64,000 nucleotides of DNA from Pseudonocardia alaniniphila (GTDB taxonomy: Bacteria; Actinomycetota; Actinomycetes; Mycobacteriales; Pseudonocardiaceae). This document shows positions 57,599-64,000 of the stretch, in pieces. The notes beneath the pieces were generated by a model, which worked only from the letters and a program-made list of their open reading frames with translations, did not search any database and was not told the origin of the DNA. Within the stretch, counting starts at the first letter, position 1. Each line of letters starts with the position of its first letter. A program made the translations under genes and the position numbers. Where the stretch lies: positions 80,668-144,667 of the forward strand of contig NZ_JAKXMK010000027.1 in the NCBI RefSeq assembly GCF_022524485.1. Direction: 5' to 3'.

Positions 57599-58933
57599 AT
57601 GACGGATATCCGCGACGACGCTCCTGTTCCGGACGCGTACGCATCGGAGCGTGAGACCACCGAGGGCACGGTCTACACGGTCACCGGTGGCGACTGGGAC
57701 ACGTTCCTCGACGACGAGCACGACGACCGCATCGTCATCAACATGGGTCCCCAGCACCCGTCCACCCACGGGGTGCTGCGGCTGGTGCTGGAGCTCGAGG
57801 GCGAGACGGTGACGCAGGCCCGATCGGTGATCGGCTACCTGCACACGGGTATCGAGAAGAACTGCGAGTTCCGCACCTGGACCCAGGCCGTCACGTTCGT
57901 GACGCGCATGGACTACCTCTCGCCGCTCTTCACCGAGGCCGCCTACTGCCTCGGTGTGGAGAAGCTGCTGGGCGTCGAGGTCCCGCGCCGCGCTCAGGTG
58001 GCCCGCGTGATGTTGATGGAGATCAACCGGATCGGGTCGCACCTGGTCGCCCTCGCCACCGGCGGCATGGAGCTGGGCGCGCTCACCGGTATGACGGCGG
58101 GCTTCCGCGAGCGCGAGGAGGTGCTGCACCTCCTCGAGTTCCTCACCGGGCTGCGCATGAACCACGCGTACATCCGGCCCGGCGGTCTCGCGCAGGACCT
58201 CCCGGAGGACTGGGCCGAGAAGGTCGCCGACTTCGTCAAGATCATGAAGCAGCGGCTGCCCGACTACGACAAGCTGCTCACCGGCCAGCCGATCTGGCGC
58301 CAGCGCCTGGAGAACGTCGGTTATCTGCCGGTCGACGGATGCCTCGCTCTCGGGGCCACCGGGCCCATCCTGCGGGCGGCGGGCCTGCCGTGGGACATGC
58401 GCAAGGTCGAGCCCTACAGCGGCTACGAGGAGTACGACTTCGAGGTCCCCACGGCCACCGAGGCGGACTGCTACGCGCGCTACCGGCTGCGTGTCGCCGA
58501 GATCCACGAGTCGCTGAAGATCATCGAGCAGGCCGCGGCGAAGATGGAGCCGGGGCCCGTCATGGTCGCGGACCGCAAGATCGCCTGGCCCGCGCAGCTG
58601 TCGATCGGTGCGGACGGCATGGGCAACAGCCTCGAGCACGTCCGCAAGATCATGGGTCAGTCGATGGAGTCGCTGATCCACCACTTCAAGCTGGTCACCG
58701 AGGGCTTCTCCGTGCCGGCCGGGCAGGTCTACTCGGCGGTCGAGTCGCCGCGCGGCGAGATGGGCTGCCACCTGGTGTCGGACGGCGGCACGCGCCCGCT
58801 GCGCGTCCACGTCCGTGACCCCAGCTTCGTGAACCTGCAGACGATGCCGGCGATGAGCGAGGGCGGCATGGTCGCCGACGTCATCGCCGCGGTCGCCTCG
58901 ATCGACCCCGTTATGGGAGGCGTGGACCGATGA
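57599..58933 (+). CDS. nuoD: NADH-quinone oxidoreductase subunit D
   Basis: A 444-residue peripheral subunit that forms the quinone-binding site together with NuoB. Typical segments are NMGPQHPSTHGVLRLVLELEG, CEFRTWTQAVTFVTRMDYLSP, RPGGLAQDLPEDW and SPRGEMGCHLVSDGGTRPLR. ATG 57599 is 34 bases after nuoC, with GGAGGCGGC upstream. The stop overlaps the ATG of an unusual 20-codon frame that runs to nuoE. Confidence 0.97.
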   Translation: MTDIRDDAPVPDAYASERETTEGTVYTVTGGDWDTFLDDEHDDRIVINMGPQHPSTHGVLRLVLELEGETVTQARSVIGYLHTGIEKNCEFRTWTQAVTFVTRMDYLSPLFTEAAYCLGVEKLLGVEVPRRAQVARVMLMEINRIGSHLVALATGGMELGALTGMTAGFREREEVLHLLEFLTGLRMNHAYIRPGGLAQDLPEDWAEKVADFVKIMKQRLPDYDKLLTGQPIWRQRLENVGYLPVDGCLALGATGPILRAAGLPWDMRKVEPYSGYEEYDFEVPTATEADCYARYRLRVAEIHESLKIIEQAAAKMEPGPVMVADRKIAWPAQLSIGADGMGNSLEHVRKIMGQSMESLIHHFKLVTEGFSVPAGQVYSAVESPRGEMGCHLVSDGGTRPLRVHVRDPSFVNLQTMPAMSEGGMVADVIAAVASIDPVMGGVDR

Positions 58934-58992
58934 GCGAGCGTGCGAGCGAAAGATCGGCTCAGCGTGAGCGCCAGAGCGAGGTAGCGAGATGA
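58930..58992 (+). CDS. Possible 20-codon bridging ORF between nuoD and nuoE
   Basis: The frame starts at ATG 58930, which overlaps the nuoD stop (ATGA), and ends with TGA 58990-58992, which overlaps the nuoE start (ATGA). It encodes a Ser/Glu/Arg/Gln-rich peptide (MSERASERSAQRERQSEVAR). The DNA is made of near-repeats of GAGCGAG. Its only obvious role is to carry ribosomes across the gap. It may be an inserted small repeat; similar MSER-type strings at protein starts are something I recall from actinobacteria but cannot verify. Confidence 0.35.
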   Translation: MSERASERSAQRERQSEVAR

Positions 58993-59792
58993 CGCTGCCG
59001 GAAGGCACCCCGGAGTCGTACGGCGAGCTGACCGCGCCGGGGGAGGTCGTATGGGAACCGGTGACGCAGGAGCCGTCGCCGGTGTCCCCCGTCTTCGACG
59101 AGCTGACGCGGCAGCGCACCAAGGAAATCATCGGGCGCTACCCCCAGTCACGGTCGGCCCTCCTCCCGCTCCTGCATCTTGTGCAGTCGGTGGAGGGTTT
59201 CGTCAGTCAGGACGGGATCCGCTTCTGCGCCGAAGCGTTGGAACTGACCACCGCCGAGGTCTCCGCGGTAGCCACCTTCTACACAATGTACAAGCGCAGG
59301 CCATGCGGAGAACACCTGGTCAGCGTGTGTACGAACACACTCTGCGCGGCTCTCGGCGGCGACGAGATCTACAAGCGACTCAGCGACAAGCTCGGGGTGG
59401 GACACGAGGAGACCGCGGGTGAGCCGGGTACGCCGGGCTCCATCACTCTCGAACACGCAGAGTGTTTGGCCGCTTGCGACCTCGCTCCGGTGCTCCAGGT
59501 CAACTACGAGTACTTCGACAACCAGACGCCGGAGTCGGCCGACGAACTGGTCGCCGCATTGCAGCGCGGCGAGCGGCCCGCCCCCACCCGCGGCGCGCCA
59601 CTGACGGACCTCAGGACCGTGGAGCTCGAGCTGGCCGGGATCTTCCCCGACCTCGAGCGCAGCGTCGAAGGCCCGTCGATCGCGCCGGAGACGGTGCGCG
59701 GCGCTCAGCTCGCGGCCGACCGCGGATGGGTCGCCCCGTCGATGCCCGACGCCCCTCCCGCCTTACCGGATCTCCCGGAGAAGAAGTCATGA
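58989..59792 (+). CDS. nuoE: NADH-quinone oxidoreductase subunit E
   Basis: A 267-residue peripheral subunit holding the 2Fe-2S cluster N1a. The ligands are Cys114, Cys119, Cys159 and Cys163 (VCTNTLCAALGG and ECLAACDLAP). The N-terminal helical bundle includes RQRTKEIIGRYPQSRSALLPLL. Compared with many NuoE proteins the C-terminus is extended by about 60 residues of Pro/Glu-rich sequence. ATG 58989 overlaps the end of the bridging frame and the stop overlaps nuoF (ATGA). Confidence 0.95.
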   Translation: MTLPEGTPESYGELTAPGEVVWEPVTQEPSPVSPVFDELTRQRTKEIIGRYPQSRSALLPLLHLVQSVEGFVSQDGIRFCAEALELTTAEVSAVATFYTMYKRRPCGEHLVSVCTNTLCAALGGDEIYKRLSDKLGVGHEETAGEPGTPGSITLEHAECLAACDLAPVLQVNYEYFDNQTPESADELVAALQRGERPAPTRGAPLTDLRTVELELAGIFPDLERSVEGPSIAPETVRGAQLAADRGWVAPSMPDAPPALPDLPEKKS

Positions 59793-61132
59793 CCACTGCC
59801 CAGACGAATCCGCCGGCGCCCGATCCGCTCACCCCGGTGCTCACGCGGCGCTGGCGCTCGCCCCGCTCGTGGTCGATCGACACCTACGAGCAGCTGGAGG
59901 GCTACCAGGCGCTGCGCCACGCGCTCACCGCCCAGCCCGACCAGCTCATCCAACTGGTCAAGGACTCCGGTCTGCGCGGCCGCGGCGGAGCCGGCTTCCC
60001 CACGGGCATGAAGTGGAGCTTCATCCCGCAGGGGTCCACCGGTCCGGGCGCCAAGCCCAAGTACCTCGTGGTGAACGCCGACGAGGGCGAGCCGGGCACC
60101 TGCAAGGACATCCCGACGATGATGGCCGACCCCCACTCGCTGGTGGAGGGCTGCATCATCACGTGCTACGCGATCCGCTCGAACTTCTGCGCCATCTACG
60201 TGCGTGGCGAGGCGCTGCACTGCATCCGACGGGTCCGCCGCGCCGTGGACGAGGCCTACGCCAAGGGCTACCTCGGCACGAACATCCTCGGCTCCGGCTT
60301 CGATCTGGACATCGTGGTGCACGCCGGTGCCGGCGCGTACATCTGCGGCGAGGAGACGGCGCTGCTCGACTCGCTCGAAGGTCGTCGCGGTCAACCTCGG
60401 CTCAAGCCCCCGTTCCCGGCAACATCTGGTCTGTACGCCTCGCCCACTGTGGTCAACAACGTCGAGACGATCGCCTCGGTTCCCGCGATCGTCCAGGGCG
60501 GCAGTGACTGGTTCCGGCTGATGGGTTCGGAGCGCAGCCCCGGCCCGAAGATCTACTCGCTGTCGGGGCACGTGGAGAAGCCCGGCCAGTACGAGGCGCC
60601 GCTGGGTATCACCCTGCGCCAGCTGCTGGAGCTCGCGGGCGGGATGAAGGACGGGATCCCGCTCAAGTTCTGGACGCCGGGCGGTTCCTCCACCCCGATC
60701 TTCACCGCCGAGCACCTCGACGTTCCCCTGGACTTCGAGGGTGCGGCTGCTGCCGGCTCCATGCTCGGCACCACCGCGGTGCAGGTCTTCAACGAGACCG
60801 TCTCCGTGCCGTGGGCCGTCATGAAGTGGACGGAGTTCTACAAGCACGAGTCGTGCGGCAAGTGCACCCCGTGCCGCGAGGGCACCTACTGGCTCGTGCA
60901 GATCCTCGAGCGCATGGTGCACGGCGAGGGCACCGAGGCGGATGTCGAGACGATGCTCGACATCTGCGACAACATCCTCGGCCGCTCGTTCTGCGCTCTG
61001 GGTGACGGTGCGACCAGCCCGATCACGAGCGCCATCAAGTACTTCCGCCAGGAGTTCCTGGACCTGATCGCCGAGCAACCCGCGGTGGCACGTCCGGAGC
61101 AGCTGGCCGAGCTGACCGGAGCCACGGCATGA
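59789..61132 (+). CDS. nuoF: NADH-quinone oxidoreductase subunit F
   Basis: A 447-residue subunit that binds NADH and FMN and holds a 4Fe-4S cluster. Key segments are GLRGRGGAGFPTGMKW (FMN/NADH site), VVNADEGEPGTCKD, GAGAYICGEETALL and SCGKCTPCREGTYW (about residues 356-369, cluster N3). ATG 59789 overlaps the nuoE stop; the stop overlaps the nuoG start. Confidence 0.97.
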   Translation: MTTAQTNPPAPDPLTPVLTRRWRSPRSWSIDTYEQLEGYQALRHALTAQPDQLIQLVKDSGLRGRGGAGFPTGMKWSFIPQGSTGPGAKPKYLVVNADEGEPGTCKDIPTMMADPHSLVEGCIITCYAIRSNFCAIYVRGEALHCIRRVRRAVDEAYAKGYLGTNILGSGFDLDIVVHAGAGAYICGEETALLDSLEGRRGQPRLKPPFPATSGLYASPTVVNNVETIASVPAIVQGGSDWFRLMGSERSPGPKIYSLSGHVEKPGQYEAPLGITLRQLLELAGGMKDGIPLKFWTPGGSSTPIFTAEHLDVPLDFEGAAAAGSMLGTTAVQVFNETVSVPWAVMKWTEFYKHESCGKCTPCREGTYWLVQILERMVHGEGTEADVETMLDICDNILGRSFCALGDGATSPITSAIKYFRQEFLDLIAEQPAVARPEQLAELTGATA

Positions 61133-63582
61133 CACTCGCTCCCGAGGAGAAGAAGGAGGCGCGGCCCGTACCCGAGGGCCACGTCCGCCTCACGATCGAC
61201 GGCCTCGAGGTCGACGCGCCCAAGGGCGAGCTGCTGATCCGCACGTGCGAGCGGCTGGGGATCATCGTCCCGCGCTTCTGCGACCATCCCCTGCTCGACC
61301 CGGCGGGCGCCTGCCGCCAGTGCCTGGTCGAGGTGGAGATGGGCGGGCGGCCGATGCCGAAGCCGCAGGCCAGCTGCACGATGACCGTGGCGGACGGCAT
61401 GGTCGTCAAGACCCAGCACTCCTCCCCGGTGGCCAAGAAGGCCCAGGAGGGGGTGATGGAGCTCCTGCTCATCAACCACCCGCTGGACTGCCCGATCTGC
61501 GACAAGGGCGGCGAGTGCCCCCTGCAGAACCAGGCGATGAGCACCGGCCGCACCGACTCGCGGTTCGTCGAGACCAAGCGGACGTTCCCGAAGCCGCTCC
61601 CGATCTCCACGCAGGTGCTGCTCGACCGCGAGCGCTGCGTGCTCTGCCAGCGCTGCACCCGGTTCTCCGAGGAGATCGGCGGCGACCCGTTCATCGATCT
61701 GCTGGAGCGCGGTGCGCATCAGCAGATCGGCGTGGCGCAGGACAAGCCGTTCCAGAGCTACTTCTCCGGCAACACCATCCAGATCTGCCCGGTCGGGGCG
61801 CTGACCAGCGCGGCGTACCGGTTCCGCTCCCGCCCGTTCGACCTCGTGTCCACCGACGGGGTCTGCGAGCACTGCGCATCGGGCTGTGCCCAGCGCGTCG
61901 ACACCCGGCGCGGCACGGTGCTGCGGCGCCTGGCAGGCAACGACCCTGCGGTCAACGAGGAGTGGAACTGCGACAAGGGGCGGTTCGCGTTCCGCTACCT
62001 GCGCTCGCCGCAGCGGATCACCCGGCCGATGGTCCGCGGTGCCGACGGGGTGCTCGCCGAGACGTCGTGGACCGAGGCGCTCACCGCTGCTGCGCAGGGC
62101 CTCCTCGCCGCCCGCGAGGGTGGCATCGGGGTGCTCGCAGGCGGCCGGCTGACCGTCGAGGACGCCTACGCCTACGGCAAGTTCGCCCGCGTCGCTGCGC
62201 ACACCAACGACATCGACTTCCGGGCCCGCCCGCACTCGGGCGAGGAGCTGGAGTTCCTCGCCGCGCACGTCGTGGGCCAGGGTCCTGAGGCGCTCGACTA
62301 CGCCCGCCTGGAGGCCGCGCCCGCGGTCCTGTGCGTGGCGTTCGAGCCGGAGGAGGAGTCGCCGATCGTCTTCCTGCGGCTGCGCAAGGCGGCTCGCAAG
62401 CACGGTCAGCGGGTGTACCACCTCGGCCAGTGGACCACGCCTGCGGTGGAGCGCACCTCGCTGGAGCTCGGTTCCGCCGCCCCGGCGGCCAAGGACAACC
62501 TGGTCCGTTCGGTGCCGGGCGCCGAGGCGGCCGTCCTCGGGGAGCTCCCGGCGGACGTCGTCGAGGCGCTGACCGGCGGCGGTGTGATCCTCGTCGGTGA
62601 GCGCGCAGCCGAGGTTCCCGGTCTGTACTCCGCCGTGTCGGCGCTCGCCGCCCGCACCGGTGCCGCCGTCGGCTGGGTGCCGCGCCGGGCCGGTGAGCGC
62701 GGTGCGCTCGACGCCGGCGCAGCGCCCACGCTGCTGCCCGGCGGCCGCCCCGTCGCCGACGCGGCCGCGCGCGCCGAGGTCGAGTCGGCATGGGGCCTCG
62801 CGGCGGGCACGCTGTCCGCCACCCCGGGGCGCGACACCGACGAGATCCTCGCGGCCGCCGCCCTCGGTGAGCTGGCCGCGCTGGTGGTCGGCGGGCTCGA
62901 CCCGCACGACCTGGCCGACCCCGCCGCCGCCCTCGCCGGGCTGCGGGAGGTCGGTTTCCTGGTCAGCCTGGAGATGCACGCCTCGGCCGTCACGGAACTG
63001 GCCGACGTGGTGCTCCCGGTCGCTCCGGACGCCCAGCGTTCCGGCAGCTACCTCAACTGGGAGGGCAGGCGCCGCGAGTTCGGGCCCGCCCTCGACGCGA
63101 GCGGCGTGCTTCCCGACTGCCGCGTGCTCGACACGCTGGCCGTCGAGATGGACGTCGACCTGTTCACGCAGACGCCGGCCGCCGCGGCCGGAGAGCTCGC
63201 CCGCCTCGGGCTCGCGGCACGGGCCACCTCCGCTGCTCCGTCGGTGCCGCCGGTCGAGCCGCTGCGCCCCGGCTTCGGTCAGGCGGTGCTCGCCACCTGG
63301 CGTCAGCTGGTGGACGAGGCCGCGCTCGCCGTCGACGAGCCCGCACTGGCGGGCACGGCCCGGCCCGCGTACGCGCGGCTCAACGCCGCCACGGCCGAAC
63401 GGCTCGGGCTCGTGGAGGGTGAGCCGGCCACGGTGCGCACCGACCGCGGTGCGGTCTCGCTACCCGTGGCGCTGGCCGACCTGCCGGACGGGGTCGTGTG
63501 GCTGCCGGCGAACTCGGCCGGGAGCCACGTGCGGAGTGTTCTCGGAGCCGGTCACGGTGACCTTGTGGGGGTGACGGCATGA
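61129..63582 (+). CDS. nuoG: NADH-quinone oxidoreductase subunit G
   Basis: An 817-residue Fe-S subunit. The N-terminal 2Fe-2S ferredoxin domain (about 20-100) has CRQCLVEVE, followed by the His-Cys3 site (HPLDCPICDKGGECPLQ), then a 4Fe-4S site (CVLCQRCTRFSEE), and a further cluster (CEHCASGCAQRVDTRRG). The rest is a molybdopterin-oxidoreductase-like domain that lacks a functional cofactor in this family. ATG 61129 overlaps the nuoF stop; the stop overlaps nuoH. Confidence 0.96.
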   Translation: MTLAPEEKKEARPVPEGHVRLTIDGLEVDAPKGELLIRTCERLGIIVPRFCDHPLLDPAGACRQCLVEVEMGGRPMPKPQASCTMTVADGMVVKTQHSSPVAKKAQEGVMELLLINHPLDCPICDKGGECPLQNQAMSTGRTDSRFVETKRTFPKPLPISTQVLLDRERCVLCQRCTRFSEEIGGDPFIDLLERGAHQQIGVAQDKPFQSYFSGNTIQICPVGALTSAAYRFRSRPFDLVSTDGVCEHCASGCAQRVDTRRGTVLRRLAGNDPAVNEEWNCDKGRFAFRYLRSPQRITRPMVRGADGVLAETSWTEALTAAAQGLLAAREGGIGVLAGGRLTVEDAYAYGKFARVAAHTNDIDFRARPHSGEELEFLAAHVVGQGPEALDYARLEAAPAVLCVAFEPEEESPIVFLRLRKAARKHGQRVYHLGQWTTPAVERTSLELGSAAPAAKDNLVRSVPGAEAAVLGELPADVVEALTGGGVILVGERAAEVPGLYSAVSALAARTGAAVGWVPRRAGERGALDAGAAPTLLPGGRPVADAAARAEVESAWGLAAGTLSATPGRDTDEILAAAALGELAALVVGGLDPHDLADPAAALAGLREVGFLVSLEMHASAVTELADVVLPVAPDAQRSGSYLNWEGRRREFGPALDASGVLPDCRVLDTLAVEMDVDLFTQTPAAAAGELARLGLAARATSAAPSVPPVEPLRPGFGQAVLATWRQLVDEAALAVDEPALAGTARPAYARLNAATAERLGLVEGEPATVRTDRGAVSLPVALADLPDGVVWLPANSAGSHVRSVLGAGHGDLVGVTA

Positions 63583-64000
63583 CCACCAACCTGCTCGCGC
63601 AGGTGCAGCCCGGCATGACGCGCACGCAGCAGCTGCTCGCGGACGACCCGATCTGGCTGATCATCCTGAAGGTCGTGGCGCTGTTCGCGATCGGCGTGGT
63701 GCTCACGCTGTTCATGATCAACCTGGAACGCAAGGTGGTGGGCCGGATGCAGCAGCGTCCGGGCCCGAACCGGGTGGGCCCAGGCGGTTGGCTGCAGAGC
63801 CTCGCCGACGGGCTCAAGCTGGCGTTCAAGGAAGACATCATGCCGGTGATGGCCGATAAGCGGGTGTATTTCATCGCGCCGGTCATCTCGACGATTCCGG
63901 CGTTCGTGGCGTTCTCGGTGATCCCGTTCGGTGGCGAGGTGTCGATCTTCGGCGAGCCGACGGTGTTGCAGTTGGTGGACCTGCCGGTCGGTGTGCTGGT
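63579..64000 (+). CDS. nuoH: NADH-quinone oxidoreductase subunit H (partial)
   Basis: The first 140 codons of NuoH, cut by the window edge. The protein begins MTTNLLAQVQPG and has a helix (IWLIILKVVALFAIGVVLTLF), then the conserved quinone-channel loop MINLERKVVGRMQQRPGPNR, then LADGLKLAFKEDIMPV and a second helix. ATG 63579 overlaps the nuoG stop (ATGA). NuoH joins the peripheral arm to the membrane arm and forms part of the quinone channel. Confidence 0.96.
   Translation, partial: MTTNLLAQVQPGMTRTQQLLADDPIWLIILKVVALFAIGVVLTLFMINLERKVVGRMQQRPGPNRVGPGGWLQSLADGLKLAFKEDIMPVMADKRVYFIAPVISTIPAFVAFSVIPFGGEVSIFGEPTVLQLVDLPVGVL

Noticed and set aside
60886..62979. Long minus-strand open frame opposite nuoF and nuoG
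   Set aside because: Low-complexity His/Arg/Gly/Leu composition and complete overlap with nuo genes.

Overview
The window looks like one contiguous piece of a high-GC actinobacterial chromosome, most probably from the Pseudonocardiaceae (Pseudonocardia-like). The reasons are strong G/C bias at third codon positions, many GTG starts, a BldC-type regulator, an EspI-type MinD ATPase, menaquinone rather than ubiquinone genes, a menD-DUF3592-mgtA-menG-menJ order as recalled from mycobacteria, and System II cytochrome c maturation. The genus is inferred; no rRNA, tRNA, CRISPR array, insertion sequence or prophage was recognised.

Layout. (1) 1-8.7 kb: heme synthesis (hemA end, hemC, hemD fusion, hemB, hemL), interrupted by an unusual trio (TiaS-like protein, sulfite-oxidase-fold lipoprotein, membrane protein) and two Pro/Gln-rich membrane proteins. 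(2) 8.8-13.6 kb: histidine phosphatase, thioredoxin-like lipoprotein, ccdA, resB and ccsA, which mature cytochrome c. (3) 13.7-15.7 kb: MinD-like ATPase, small membrane protein, BldC-type regulator. (4) 15.9-20.6 kb: DUF4229 protein, menA, secreted protein, menE, menB. (5) 20.7-22.2 kb: SpoIIE-type phosphatase and a DUF4177 protein. (6) 22.3-28.7 kb: GntR regulator, metallo-beta-lactamase lactonase, hydroxyacid-oxoacid transhydrogenase-like enzyme, FmdB-type zinc ribbon and a giant FAD/Fe-S dehydrogenase. This is the most interesting metabolic module; it reads as a lactone and 4-hydroxybutyrate pathway that recycles D-2-hydroxyglutarate. (7) 28.8-43.4 kb: accessory genes, namely membrane proteins, patatin, two aldo-keto reductases, Cys-less HesB protein, ABC-F, aquaporin, FtsX-type ABC pair, an Abi/HEPN protein with a structured upstream region, and a sugar ABC importer without its own ATPase. 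(8) 43.4-45.7 kb: a structured intergenic region and a GMC oxidoreductase. (9) 45.7-55.7 kb: menD, menF, DUF3592, EamA transporter, inositol phosphatase, two GT4 glycosyltransferases, menG, menJ. (10) 55.8-64 kb: nuoA to nuoH (cut).

The genes cluster around respiration: heme and cytochrome c, menaquinone, and complex I that reduces menaquinone. A Rex-type operator before menJ and nuoA gives a possible NADH-sensing link.

A recurrent regulatory theme is a TANNNT-like -10 hexamer 6-8 bases before the start codon, with no Shine-Dalgarno sequence. It occurs at about twenty genes and implies widespread leaderless transcription. It was used here to correct several start codons, including one probable ATC start.
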